64,000 nt of DNA from positions 1-64,000 of the forward strand of contig NZ_JAGGQW010000057.1 of NCBI RefSeq assembly GCF_018613065.1, written 5' to 3'. This document shows, piece after piece, positions 1 to 9,168 of this stretch. The position numbers and the translations under genes were made by a program. Every line of letters starts with the position of its first letter. The first letter of the stretch is position 1. The notes beneath the pieces were generated by a model. That model was not told the origin of the DNA. It made no database searches and saw only the letters and a program-made list of their open reading frames with translations. This stretch comes from Bacillus sp. ISL-7 (GTDB taxonomy: Bacteria > Bacillota > Bacilli > Bacillales_B > DSM-18226).

Positions 1-22
1 GATTTTAGTTTAGCGTTTACAA

Positions 23-823
23 ATGTATTATTTTACCCAAAAAGTGGCTGGCAGTTCAGCGAATGTTGAACTATTAATACCGAACGGTGCAGAACCACAT
101 GATTGGGAGCCAACAGCAAAGGATATGGCTAAAATTCAAGATGCAGATCTGTTTATCTACAATAGTCGATACTTTGAAAGCTGGACTGAAAAAGTATTAA
201 AGAGTATTAATGATTCCAGTTTAACTGTTGTAGAAGCTTCAAAGGGGATTAAATTGATGAATGCATTAGAATCAGAGGAGGAACATCATTCTGATCATGC
301 AGCTTCAAAAGACCCACATGTCTGGCTTTCTCCCGTGTTAGCCCGGCAGGAGGTCGACACTATTGCTAAGGCTATAGAAAAGCTAGATCCAAATAATAAA
401 AATCAGTATGAAAAGAATGCAGAGAATTTTAAATCCCAACTTGCTAATTTAGATCACTTGTACAAGGAGACAATTGATCAGGCGAAGAAAAAAGAATTTG
501 TAACACAACATGCCGCATTTGGATATTTAGCAAAACAATACGGGTTAACTCAAATTCCGATAGCTGGATTATCCCCAGATGTAGAACCACCCCTAGGAAA
601 ATTGAAAGAATTAGCAGAAGTAACGAAGAAGAAAAATGTAAAGGTTATTTATTTTGAGGGACTTACTTCTTCTAAAGTGGCTCAGACGTTAGCTAATGAA
701 ATAGGTGCTAAAACTGAAGTTTTAAATCCATTAGAAGGATTAACTAAAGAAGAGCAAGAAAAAGGTTTAGACTTTATAGATGTTATGAAAAACAATCTTG
801 AGGCACTAAAACTATCATTTTAA
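23..823 (+). pseudogene. 5'-truncated metal (zinc) ABC transporter binding protein, ZnuA/AdcA family
   Basis: The 266 codons match the mature part of a zinc- or manganese-binding ABC transporter lipoprotein: PNGAEPHDWEP near the start, an acidic and histidine-rich loop (EEEHHSDHAASKDPHVWL, residues about 87-103), THAAFGYL-type HAAFGYL, and the SPDVEPP segment. These carry the His ligands of the family. The signal peptide and lipobox are missing: the same frame meets a TAG at 11-13, and homology (LQMYYFTQKVAG) seems to run a few codons above the ATG. Either the 5' end is broken or an error sits near the window edge. No upstream sequence is visible. The neighbouring ycgR-ycgQ genes are also zinc-linked in B. 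subtilis, which supports zinc as substrate. Family call is firm; functional state is not. Confidence 0.7.
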
Positions 824-839
824 AAATATAAATAATAAA

Positions 840-866
840 TGACCTATTCATCTGTGGAATAGGTCA
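840..866. terminator. bidirectional rho-independent terminator
   Basis: TGACCTATTC and GAATAGGTCA form a perfect 10-bp stem around a 7-base loop, with A-rich sequence on the left and TTTTT on the right. It lies between the convergent binding-protein gene and ycgQ and can serve both. Confidence 0.85.
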
Positions 867-881
867 TTTTTCGTTAATAAA

Positions 882-1730
882 TTAATATCCCCTAAAAACA
901 TACTCTTCTTTAGGAGCAGAAGTAGTCGACCAATCTTCTACCTTTAAATAGGGAATGTTGGTTTTAAAGGGCTGATAATAGATTGTTGATATTTTTCCTT
1001 TTACAGTTACCCATTCATCGTTTTTAAATTTCTTGCCATCAGGCATTTCAACTAACATTCCAAAGACACCTGAATCTGCAATACAATGGATTACACCAAA
1101 GCGGAACACAAATATCTGGTTCTTATTTATGGTTTCTGAATCATTGAAAACAAAACCTTTAAACTCGATTTCTTTTCCAAGAAAATCACCAGGGAAGTTA
1201 TAAATAGTTTCCATACCCTTTAAATAATTCTTATCATTCAAAACAATCGTTTCTTTATTTACATACTTTTTCTTTTCCTTTTTCATTAACACATCATAAT
1301 CATCTTTGCCATAATACACACTCGTATCTGGACGTAAAAATTGCTGTTCCATAAAGGAATCGCCTTTTCCTTCATCGTAAATGGGAAAATGAAATCCTTT
1401 TGCTTTTACAATATTTGAATCAAGTGTGGCAATTGGAAAAAATAATCCTGAAATAATTGGAAAGGCGAAAATTGGATATATGAAAACTTTTTTATACCAT
1501 TTATTCTCTTTTGAATGATTATGCCCACAATGATCATGATCACAGCCAGCATCTTTTGACTCGCCTTTACTGAGCATAAAGATTTGGACAATCGTTAATA
1601 CAAGTAATGCATAACCAGCAGTTGCAGAAAGATAAGAATATTTCATGTTAATATATTTATTAATATCCCCTGTAAGATGCATTTGAAAGATTAAATAAGT
1701 AAAACCAATTAATATTAAGCTTCTTATCAT
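882..1730 (-). CDS. ycgQ: YcgQ-like membrane protein (UPF0703/TIGR03943)
   Basis: A 282-residue membrane protein: two N-terminal helices, a metal-ligand-like loop CDHDHCGHNH, a third helix, then a long soluble C-terminal domain. This is the YcgQ pattern; in B. subtilis ycgR-ycgQ are members of the Zur zinc regulon. The start is taken at ATG 1730 because AAGGAG lies 8 bases upstream; a GTG at 1739 in the same frame lies inside that ribosome site. The Shine-Dalgarno overlaps the stop codon of ycgR, so the two are one translationally coupled operon. The His/Cys cluster suggests metal contact. The biochemical role is unknown, though it is thought to act with the YcgR permease. Confidence 0.85.
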   Translation of the reverse strand: MIRSLILIGFTYLIFQMHLTGDINKYINMKYSYLSATAGYALLVLTIVQIFMLSKGESKDAGCDHDHCGHNHSKENKWYKKVFIYPIFAFPIISGLFFPIATLDSNIVKAKGFHFPIYDEGKGDSFMEQQFLRPDTSVYYGKDDYDVLMKKEKKKYVNKETIVLNDKNYLKGMETIYNFPGDFLGKEIEFKGFVFNDSETINKNQIFVFRFGVIHCIADSGVFGMLVEMPDGKKFKNDEWVTVKGKISTIYYQPFKTNIPYLKVEDWSTTSAPKEEYVFRGY

Positions 1731-1742
1731 AGTTCCCACTCC

Positions 1743-2630
1743 TTAAAACAACAAAGAGTATACAAATACAACAGCGAAAACGGTAGAAACAATCATAAAA
1801 ACTAGCCGCTTTTTAAACGTTGCAAGCATCATCATTAAATTTTTTATATCCACCATTGGCCCAAACACAAGAAACGCTAATAATGAACCAGTTGAAAATG
1901 TCGTTCTAAAAGATGAAGCGATAAATGCATCTGCTTCGGAGCAAAGAGAAAGAATAAAAGAGAGAGTCATCATCACGATGGAAGATGATGCCTGTCCCTG
2001 ACCAATCGAAACAAGAGTCGATGTCTTAATATATGTTTGAACGGCTGCGGCAATTAGTGACCCGATAATTAAATATTTACCCATTGAGAAAAATTCTTCA
2101 ACTGCATGTTCCAAGGTCTGCCAGATCTTTTTGAAAAATGGGGTCGATTTTCCATTAGAATGGTGAATATGGAAATGCTCTTTAAAAGGGCTCCCTTTAT
2201 ATCGAAAAGCGATCAAAATTCCTACTACAATAGCTACAATGATTGCTCCCAACGCACGGTATAACGGCATCTTCCAGTCACTGCCGAATGCAATAAAAGT
2301 TGCAAACAAGACAACAGGATTGATGATCGGTGCTGTCAGCATAAAGGCGATTCCCGCAGAGATTGGCACTCCTTTTGAGACTAGCCTACTGACGATTGGA
2401 ACAATCCCACATTCACAAGAAGGAAATAAAATACCTAAGAAACTTGCAAAGATTACAGCCAATACTTTATTTTTTGGCATGATTTTTGCAATCATTTCTT
2501 CGGTAACAAATATTTGAATGATCCCTGAAATAAGTACGCCTAAAGTTACGAATGGCAGGGCTTCAATTAAGATCGAAATAAAAATGGTATTCATCTGTAA
2601 AAAAGATTGCGGTAAGGATATACCAAACAT
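1743..2630 (-). CDS. ycgR: YcgR-like permease (UPF0718/DUF318)
   Basis: About 295 residues with eight or so hydrophobic segments in two similar halves, each with a loop holding conserved polar residues (FPSCECGIVPI in the first half, LSLCSEADAF in the second). These motifs define the DUF318 permease family. The start is placed at ATG 2630 because AGGAGG precedes it by about 6 bases; an upstream in-frame ATG at 2657 has no ribosome site. It is the first gene of the ycgR-ycgQ operon. In B. subtilis the pair is repressed by Zur; I looked for the TCGTAAT-N-ATTACGA box upstream and did not find a clear one. The transported species is not established. Confidence 0.85.
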   Translation of the reverse strand: MFGISLPQSFLQMNTIFISILIEALPFVTLGVLISGIIQIFVTEEMIAKIMPKNKVLAVIFASFLGILFPSCECGIVPIVSRLVSKGVPISAGIAFMLTAPIINPVVLFATFIAFGSDWKMPLYRALGAIIVAIVVGILIAFRYKGSPFKEHFHIHHSNGKSTPFFKKIWQTLEHAVEEFFSMGKYLIIGSLIAAAVQTYIKTSTLVSIGQGQASSSIVMMTLSFILSLCSEADAFIASSFRTTFSTGSLLAFLVFGPMVDIKNLMMMLATFKKRLVFMIVSTVFAVVFVYSLLF

Positions 2631-2744
2631 CGTAGTCCTCCTATAGTCAAGACTCATGGAAACTACTATACTCTCATCCTATTTATTAGTCCAACGAAAA
2701 ATCTGGAATAAGTTATATTTATTACCCATGCATTATTTAAGTAC

Positions 2745-2773
2745 TAAAAAAAGCCAACCATAAATATCTGGCT
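2745..2773 (-). terminator. terminator of the 2860-3486 gene
   Basis: On the minus strand AGCCA and TGGCT enclose a 12-base loop and are followed by seven T. The stem is short, so strength is uncertain. Confidence 0.5.
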
Positions 2774-2859
2774 GACACCATGAAAGGCCTGGGTACGTTT
2801 CTTCCAAATATAATTATTACAAATAACCTGATGTACGAAAAAAATTTATTGCTACTTCA

Positions 2860-3486
2860 TTAAATTTCCTTCGATGAAACAGGTAAAAAAAGCTTAATCC
2901 CTCGTTTATTGAATGGTAAGATTTTGAAATCTGCAATCAAATGACTTATGTATCCAGCAAGGCAGGTGTAGAAAACGCCGTCAATTCCTAGGGATCTTTC
3001 TAATTTGGAAGCAATAATTCCGAAGAAAACAACCCCTAATATGGAATGGGTATAGCTTCGGTGTGAAACTAGAGACGCGATTAAAATATAAATCCCAAGC
3101 ATTATTAACCAAATTTCTGTAAAGGAGAATCCGCCTGCAATTACACCGATTCCTGTGATCGTTAACATGTGCTTTTGCTTGATCAATGAGGCTGCAATCA
3201 TCAACCCTATTCCGATCCCTAAACCAATCCACTTCTCTCTAGTAGTTCCTTCATAAAAACTATAAAAGACCATCAGTATTCCAATTAACTGTGCCACTAT
3301 CCGAATCACCTTATGAGATAAGGTGATTTTACCCCGAAGCTTCCCGTCTATGTCGAGATCGGGGATTAAGCCTGAAATACCACCTAATCCGATTAGAAAG
3401 AGTGTGGTTGAAGGGGAGGTATGGAAAGTGTTCGCAACTATAAAACCTGTTGCTGCTCCTATTGCTGCATGTGCCGTTCCGTTCAC
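2860..3486 (-). CDS. membrane-bound metal-dependent hydrolase, YdjM/DUF457 family
   Basis: A 208-residue protein opening with the family signature: N-terminal HAAIGAATG, then GLIPDLDID and, near residue 140, HRSYTHSILG. These His/Asp clusters are the putative metal ligands of the DUF457 (YdjM) family. Five to six hydrophobic helices follow one another. The start is GTG 3486 with AGAGGTGA seven bases upstream. It stands alone, with its own terminator downstream. B. subtilis has a homologous gene (YvsG type). The substrate is not known for the family; some members are linked to SOS or lipid-related functions. Confidence 0.8.
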   Translation of the reverse strand: MNGTAHAAIGAATGFIVANTFHTSPSTTLFLIGLGGISGLIPDLDIDGKLRGKITLSHKVIRIVAQLIGILMVFYSFYEGTTREKWIGLGIGIGLMIAASLIKQKHMLTITGIGVIAGGFSFTEIWLIMLGIYILIASLVSHRSYTHSILGVVFFGIIASKLERSLGIDGVFYTCLAGYISHLIADFKILPFNKRGIKLFLPVSSKEI

Positions 3487-3720
3487 TTTTATTTCACCTC
3501 TATATGTTATTTATGGTATTTTACAAAACACCACAACATATTTAATATACTATAAAACATTTGTTCTGTTTAGAGGGAAGTTAAATTTGTTTTAAGCAAA
3601 ATATATTATGATTAGAGTTTTTTTATAAATCAGATACAAATCGAATCATGTTGTAGTTTGTTTTGTCATTCCGTATAACATTTACATAGGGTAAAATAGA
3701 AATAAAAAGGGGGACTTGTC

Positions 3721-4095
3721 ATGGACCTATTTTCAAGAATGGCAGAAGATAAAATAAAAGAAGCGATAAAAAATAAGGAGTTTGAAAATCTACCTGGAAT
3801 GGGAAAACCATTGGATTTAAGTGATGAACTACCAGGGATGAGCGCTGAAATGAAAATGAGCTACCGCATGCTTAAGAATGCTGGGTACATTTCAGATCAA
3901 GTTGATTTAAGAAAAGAATTGATCACCTTAAATGATTTAATCTCTGTTGCAACCGATGACGAAGAAATCGCTAGGTTGCAAGAAAAATTAACGCGCAAAC
4001 AGCTGCAGTTTGAAAAAGTAATGGAACATAGAAGAAAAAATACAAATGTACGATTTGGCAGTTACGCGGAAAAAATATACGGAAAGATGAAATGA
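3721..4095 (+). CDS. DUF1992 protein (DnaJ-C28-like conserved domain)
   Basis: A 124-residue soluble protein. The first 70 residues hold the DUF1992 signature: AEDKIKEAIKNKEFENLPGMGKPL, then a run of polar helices. In eukaryotes the same domain sits beside a J domain in DNAJC28, but bacterial versions such as this one stand alone. A strong AGGGGG ribosome site precedes the ATG. No operon partner; the gene is flanked by oppositely directed genes. Function is unknown. The C-terminal half is charged and helical. Confidence 0.8.
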   Translation: MDLFSRMAEDKIKEAIKNKEFENLPGMGKPLDLSDELPGMSAEMKMSYRMLKNAGYISDQVDLRKELITLNDLISVATDDEEIARLQEKLTRKQLQFEKVMEHRRKNTNVRFGSYAEKIYGKMK

Positions 4096-4180
4096 AAAGA
4101 TTATGACAAAGTTGATAAAAAAATAACTTCAATCTCAAATAACATACCAACTTAACTTCTGAAAAATGAACTTACCCTAA

Positions 4181-4744
4181 TCAAAATGCATCACTTTTAT
4201 AATTTTTTACCAGTAATGATGTGATGAATCCAAAAGAAAGAATAGTTAGTATTGAATAGAAGAAACTTTGTGATCCGAGCACTTTAAACCCCGATAATAA
4301 GACTAAACCATCGACAATCAAGATAATGATTCCGATATTAAAAGAAAAGGATTTCGCTAAGAAATGAGCTAACAATTCAGTACCTCCTGTGCTTGTCTGA
4401 TAGCGAAGCATTTATCCAACACCAAGTCCGCCTAGTGTTCCACCGAATATTGCACTAATAATAATAGGAAGTGGAAAATGTTTTTGTAAAGGAGCCAGTA
4501 AATCAATAAAAAACGAGGAAACCATTAGACCATGAAAGCTACTGTAAAAGTAGTCCCGTTCTCGGAACCATGCATATATACACAGAGGCAAACTAAATAA
4601 TATTACACATAAGCCCGTTTGAAAATCAAAGTAATAATGGAGAATGAGTGATAAGCCGATGATCCCGCCATCTAGTAAATGATGAGGGATTAAAAATGCA
4701 TTAACCCCAATACCTATTAATAGGCTCCCAATTAAAATAGCCAT
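4181..4744 (-). pseudogene. YitT-family membrane protein interrupted by an in-frame TAA
   Basis: Two halves lie in the same frame with one stop codon between them: 4744-4415 (about 110 residues, GGIIGLSLIL and GGTLGGLGVG) and 4411-4181 (TSTGGTELLA onward). The family motif GLGVG-x-xxR-x-xSTGGTD spans the junction, so the TAA at 4412-4414 replaces one residue of a normal ~187-residue membrane protein. The ATG right after the TAA is fortuitous. Homology (LQKL) also begins slightly above ATG 4744, so the true start may be a CTG or ATC a few codons upstream, close to GGTGAGG. Either a pseudogene by a single substitution, or a base-call error. TAA excludes selenocysteine here. Confidence 0.75.
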
Positions 4745-4844
4745 TAACTTTTGCAGGATACCTCACCTTGCCTTATTCCATTTGTTTGAGTACTTAACTT
4801 TTACTAAACCTATATCCACGGATTTGGAAAAGCGGTAAATCTTC

Positions 4845-4886
4845 TCAACAATAAAGACCGCTGACATTAGCGGTCTTTATTGTTGA
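4845..4886 (-). terminator. long perfect hairpin terminator overlapping a stop codon
   Basis: TCAACAATAAAGACCGCT and its exact complement pair over 18 bases around GACATT. The 3' arm contains the stop codon of the 4877-5203 gene, so the terminator starts inside the coding region. Confidence 0.8.
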
Positions 4887-5203
4887 GCATCATCCCAATA
4901 TTGCAGCGTATCAATTTTTCCAGTAGGCTCACTTTTTAGTACATTTCCATCTTTGTCTTTATAAACCTCATACTCCTGGTATGTTTCTACGATATAGCCA
5001 TCCACTTTTTCGATTTTCTCTAGTTTTTCCTCCAAAACGGGTACATCGCTTGAAGGCTTAACTTCTACAGGCTGTGCCATCACAGGTTGATCGGCTGAAT
5101 AAGCATAATCTTTATTAATAAATGAGTAGGGTGAATCAAGATAAGCTGCAAAACCTAAGGTTACCAATAGGAGACAAATACTTATAAAGGTTTTTAATTT
5201 CAT
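4877..5203 (-). CDS. small secreted or membrane-anchored protein, unknown function
   Basis: A 108-residue protein with one hydrophobic segment at residues 4-21 (signal peptide or membrane anchor; no lipobox Cys) and an acidic, hydrophilic remainder. The C-terminal part has the look of a small beta-rich domain (VDGYIVETYQEYEVYKDKDGNVL). I do not recognise a family. A ribosome site (AAAAAGGAGCC) precedes the ATG. It is followed immediately by the long hairpin and lies alone between two oppositely placed units. Real gene by coding pattern, signal segment and ribosome site; role unknown. Confidence 0.65.
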   Translation of the reverse strand: MKLKTFISICLLLVTLGFAAYLDSPYSFINKDYAYSADQPVMAQPVEVKPSSDVPVLEEKLEKIEKVDGYIVETYQEYEVYKDKDGNVLKSEPTGKIDTLQYWDDAQQ

Positions 5204-5274
5204 AAACTAGGCTCCTTTTTACTTACATCCTCGTAACCCATTTTATGCATGTCCTAAAAACATATTCCAATTGA

Positions 5275-6447
5275 TTAGTTTTGAATCTTTGTTATTTTCA
5301 CGGTAGCGATCTGTGGGCGAAAAAGGAGAAATAGGATAAATGCAGCAATTGAAATAATCGCACCTGAGATATAAGGGAGGCCCATTGCCATCGAAAACAG
5401 CCATCCACCGAGTGGCGGCCCAATAATCCTGCCAAGAGAATCAAAGGATGATAAAAGCCCAGTTGAACTTCCATAACCTGCCGTAGACGTCTTCGTAATT
5501 AGTGAAGAAACACTAGGACGAATTACGCCATTTCCTAGTCCAAAAATAGTTAAATAAATGGCTGCAGTTGCAAAACTATTTACTAATAAAATCAAACCAA
5601 ATCCAAGCGCTGAAACAATGATTCCGCACTGAATTACAACCTTTTCACCGTATTTCTTGGTCAATCTACCGACCAGACCGCCTTGGACGATCGCACTTGC
5701 AAACCCCATAATCATAAAAATGTATCCAAGTTGAGTGGAGCCCAAATCTGCCTTTTTAGCAGCAAAGTAGGCAAACGTTGCTTCCAAACCAGAAAGTGAT
5801 AAGGAAATTAATAATTGCACCAAATATAATACGGTAACAGTACCACTAAACGCCTTCCCAAAAGAGGGTTTTTCTTTGCTAACCGATTCTTTTTTCTGTT
5901 TTGATTCTTTTAGCAATATAAAAACAAGAATAAAGGTGATGAACGAAGATCCACAAGCAAGATAAAAGGGCATATTAAGGCTGAATTTCGAAAAGATCCC
6001 ACCGATTGCCGGACCAAAAACAAAGCCTAAGCCCGTTGCTGCACCAACAATCCCCATTCCTTTGCCGCGATTTTCTTCCGTGGTAATATCTGCAACATAT
6101 GCCATGGCTGTTGGCATATTTGCAGAGGAAAGAATGCCGCCAATAATTCTTGCTGCAAATAACATCCAAAGCTCCGTAGACAATGCTTGAATTAGAAAAG
6201 AGAGACCAAGTCCTGCAATTCCAATCATCATGACTGGTTTCCGCCCAATTCGGTCGGAAACTTGCCCCCACATCGGAGCGAAAATGAGCTGCATGAGCGA
6301 ATAAACTGCCATTAATAATCCTAATTCGGTTGGATTCGCCCCAATTTCTTCAGCATAGAAAGGTAAAACTGGAATGATAATTCCAAATCCCACCATCACC
6401 AAAAACATAACTATAAATAAAATCGGTAAAGCGGACTTAGATTGCAA
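5275..6447 (-). CDS. MFS multidrug-type exporter (12 helices, Bmr/NorA-like)
   Basis: 390 residues with twelve predicted membrane segments. Motif A is visible after helix 2 (GQVSDRIGRKPVM, about residues 61-73), and the antiporter motif C in helix 5 (GLGFVFGPAIGG, about 138-149). Both mark drug:proton antiporters of the 12-helix family that includes Bmr, Blt, NorA and TetA. Start is TTG 6447 with AAGGAGTG about 8 bases upstream. It is a single gene; no regulator is next to it. Substrate cannot be read from sequence. Confidence 0.85.
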   Translation of the reverse strand: MQSKSALPILFIVMFLVMVGFGIIIPVLPFYAEEIGANPTELGLLMAVYSLMQLIFAPMWGQVSDRIGRKPVMMIGIAGLGLSFLIQALSTELWMLFAARIIGGILSSANMPTAMAYVADITTEENRGKGMGIVGAATGLGFVFGPAIGGIFSKFSLNMPFYLACGSSFITFILVFILLKESKQKKESVSKEKPSFGKAFSGTVTVLYLVQLLISLSLSGLEATFAYFAAKKADLGSTQLGYIFMIMGFASAIVQGGLVGRLTKKYGEKVVIQCGIIVSALGFGLILLVNSFATAAIYLTIFGLGNGVIRPSVSSLITKTSTAGYGSSTGLLSSFDSLGRIIGPPLGGWLFSMAMGLPYISGAIISIAAFILFLLFRPQIATVKITKIQN

Positions 6448-6684
6448 AGAATTTTCACTCCTTGATGACTATTTAAGTCGGTGATAGTACTAACTTTCTT
6501 CCTATTGATAGGATAATGGAAACGGTGGCAAGAAAACAAGTATCTTCATCAATTATTTCCTTTGATGGGAATAGTATGCAGATATGCTTGATAATGTCTG
6601 CTAACATGGATTATATCAGATACTTAGGAGTTTGATAGCCATTAGCTAGCAGTGGATATCAAACGGATAACATAGATTAAAACT

Positions 6685-6723
6685 AAAAGAACACTGTTCC
6701 TTTCGAAGGAACAGTGTTCTTTT
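6685..6723. terminator. strong bidirectional terminator after phnE
   Basis: AAAAGAACACTGTTCC pairs perfectly with GGAACAGTGTTCTTTT around TTTCGAA. It ends the phn operon on the minus strand. The remaining 6448-6684 gap shows no gene. Confidence 0.9.
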
Positions 6724-6762
6724 AATTATGGATACCATTGAATAGTTCTTTGCGCGAGCATC

Positions 6763-8400
6763 TTATTTAACGGCCTTTCTCGTGCTTTCTGATGCAAAAT
6801 CAGCAATGACGACGAGAATCATATAACAAAGAAGTAATAGGGTGATTTCAGTATATTGGAAATAACTCATCGCAAGCTTAAACTCCATACCAAGGCCGCC
6901 TGCACCGACAAAACCAACAACAATCGTTGTCCTCATAATGACTTCCCAACGATATAAAATATAGGTAAGAAATCTAGGTAAGACACTTGGCAAGATCCCG
7001 TAGAAGAAGATCTGGATTTTGGAAGCACCTGCGGATGCTAAATTACGGATCGGTCGAGGGTCCATATCCTCAATTACCTCAGCCCAAAGCTTACCGAGTA
7101 TCCCAAAGTTATGGAGTGCAAGTGCGATTGCTCCTGGCAATAACCCTGGTTTAAAAATAAAAATAATCAACATTGCCCAAACCAGCTCAGGAACGGCACG
7201 TGAAAAGATATAAGTGATCCGTACGAATCCATAAAGAATCCAATTATACCATCTCTTTGATGAAGTTAAACTTCCATTTGCTATATTACTAGCTGCTGGA
7301 ATAACAGTTAAAAAGGCAGCAACTGTCGCAAATCCGATGGCCATGATACTCATTTCCAGGGTTTCCAGGGTGAGCTTTAATGCGGCAGACCAGCTTTCAC
7401 CATTTAGGAAAGCAGGATGCTTATCATTTAAACCAATTAGGCTGCCAAAAAACTTCTTCGCATATTCGATATTTTTATCCGACAGTAATTCAAATAACTT
7501 AGCATGCTCACCTATAGTAATAAATACCCAAGAACCGATGATTAAAAGCATGGTGAATAGGGTGGACCGCCAGCCAGTACTGAATCCGTTCCGACGTTTT
7601 CGTTCCGTCAATCCTTTTCTAACATAATTACTCCATATATCCACGAACAAGACGAGAGCAATCAGGAAAAAAACATATGCCCATACTTGATCATATTTCA
7701 AATCAGCGAGCGATAATTGAATTTGATAGCCTAAGCCGCCGAGTCCGATAAAACTCATAATGGCCGAAGAACGAATCGCACATTCAAATCGATACATGGT
7801 ATAGCTAATCATATCTGCCCAAATCAATGGGAGGTAGCCATAAATAAGGATTTGAAGTCTTGAGGCACCGGTAGATTTTAATGCTGTGATGGGCTCTTCT
7901 GGAACATCATTTAACATATCAGCAAAAATACGGCCAAGAATACCCCCATACGGAATAGCGAGGGCAAATATAGCTGCATAAGGGGAAAGGCCTACTGCCG
8001 CAACGAAAAGCCATGCCCATATTAACTCATGAATCGAACGAGTAAATCCTAAAACACCCCTAAAAAGCACTTTAGATGTTAAACGGGCAACCCTGCTTGA
8101 GGTTAATGTTCCAGAAGCAAGAATCCCTACAATCAATGCATAAACTACAGCAAGGGACATTCCGGCAACAGCATAAGCAAGAGTAATCCAGGCAGATTCG
8201 AGCCCTTTGATCAATACTTCTGCTGATAAATCAGGTTGAATTAGGCCTTCAAATATTTGCAGTATCGTCGGAATTCCGCCTGCATGGAAAAGGTCGTTAT
8301 TCCATTGAATCGAAAATAAGCTCCATACGAAAACTGCCATCAATAGTAATGTAAGGACTAGGCGATTATACCTACCCAATACTGATTTTCGTCTCAACAT
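6763..8400 (-). CDS. phnE: fused two-domain ABC permease, PhnE type
   Basis: 545 residues made of two PhnE-like permease halves joined head to tail. Each half ends with the ABC-coupling and membrane pattern EPITALKSTGASRLQILIYGYLP (first) and RPIRNLASAGASKIQIFFYGILP (second), followed by YRFE/YRWE and GFxGxGGLG. Most PhnE proteins are single-domain homodimers; here the dimer is made from one chain. AAAGGAG precedes the ATG by about 11 bases, and the gene starts one base after the phnC stop, so phnD-phnC-phnE form a tight operon. Imports phosphonate, phosphite or a similar oxyanion. See the finding on possible selenium transport. Confidence 0.88.
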   Translation of the reverse strand: MLRRKSVLGRYNRLVLTLLLMAVFVWSLFSIQWNNDLFHAGGIPTILQIFEGLIQPDLSAEVLIKGLESAWITLAYAVAGMSLAVVYALIVGILASGTLTSSRVARLTSKVLFRGVLGFTRSIHELIWAWLFVAAVGLSPYAAIFALAIPYGGILGRIFADMLNDVPEEPITALKSTGASRLQILIYGYLPLIWADMISYTMYRFECAIRSSAIMSFIGLGGLGYQIQLSLADLKYDQVWAYVFFLIALVLFVDIWSNYVRKGLTERKRRNGFSTGWRSTLFTMLLIIGSWVFITIGEHAKLFELLSDKNIEYAKKFFGSLIGLNDKHPAFLNGESWSAALKLTLETLEMSIMAIGFATVAAFLTVIPAASNIANGSLTSSKRWYNWILYGFVRITYIFSRAVPELVWAMLIIFIFKPGLLPGAIALALHNFGILGKLWAEVIEDMDPRPIRNLASAGASKIQIFFYGILPSVLPRFLTYILYRWEVIMRTTIVVGFVGAGGLGMEFKLAMSYFQYTEITLLLLCYMILVVIADFASESTRKAVK

Positions 8401-8401
8401 C

Positions 8402-9154
8402 TTAACCTTGCTCCTTTAGTCGATAAAGGTTGGTTAACAGATCATCCGTCACTTTTTCAGTTGGCAAATCAAAAAGGATTTCACCATTTTTAAGAGCGAT
8501 GATTCTGGTGAAATATTTACGAGCATATTCGATGGAATGCAAACTGGCAATTAACGTTTGTTTTTCCTCAGAAACGATATTTATCAGCATAGCTAATACA
8601 TCTTCGGCTCTTGCTGGGTCTAGGGAGGCAACTGGTTCGTCAGCCAAAATTACTTCAGGTTTTTGGACCATTAATCTCGCCATCGCGACACGCTGCTGTT
8701 CGCCTCCAGATAAAGTAGAGGTAATTTCGTACATCTTATCAGTAAGACCCACTCTTTCGAGTGCTTTTAAGGCGATTTCTTTTTCTTGAGGTACAAGCAA
8801 AGAGAAGAGGGATTTGAAAAGGCCCCAGTCAGCTAATCGGCCAGCCAGGACATTATGGATAACTGCGATTGAACCAATCAAATCAAATTGTTGACGAATC
8901 ACACCAACCTTTTTTGCAAATTTATGCCCATTTTTATAGGATGATATCGGTTTGCTATCAATCAATAGCTCGCCATTTTGGATTGGAACAAGGCCGGCTA
9001 TTGAATTTAATAACGTTGTTTTACCTGCACCGCTCGGTCCAATTAACGCTACCAATTCCCCTTGCTTAATAGAAAAAGAAAGGGAAGATAGGGCTATCTT
9101 CCGCATAAAGTGTTTCGATATATTTTTCGCTTCAATCATTGTTTTTAAAGTCAT
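8402..9154 (-). CDS. phnC: ABC transporter ATPase, PhnC type
   Basis: 250 residues with Walker A GPSGAGKT (39-46), a Q-loop (VIRQQFD), the signature LSGGEQQR, and Walker B ILADEP followed by the D-loop ASLDP and the switch His (SLHSIE). Sequence around these motifs is that of PhnC, the ATPase of phosphonate importers. It provides the energy for the phnD/phnE transporter. An AGGTG ribosome site lies 8 bases before ATG 9154. It is 14 bases from the phnD stop and one base from the phnE start. Confidence 0.9.
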   Translation of the reverse strand: MTLKTMIEAKNISKHFMRKIALSSLSFSIKQGELVALIGPSGAGKTTLLNSIAGLVPIQNGELLIDSKPISSYKNGHKFAKKVGVIRQQFDLIGSIAVIHNVLAGRLADWGLFKSLFSLLVPQEKEIALKALERVGLTDKMYEITSTLSGGEQQRVAMARLMVQKPEVILADEPVASLDPARAEDVLAMLINIVSEEKQTLIASLHSIEYARKYFTRIIALKNGEILFDLPTEKVTDDLLTNLYRLKEQG

Positions 9155-9168
9155 GTCTACGACACCTA

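Noticed and set aside
2631..2859. Zur box upstream of ycgR
   Set aside because: TAATTATTA at about 2810 is AT-rich and symmetric but lacks the TCG/CGA ends of the Zur consensus.
4412..4414. Recoding at the stop in the YitT gene
   Set aside because: The codon is TAA, not TGA, and family members have no Cys there, so selenocysteine is not possible.
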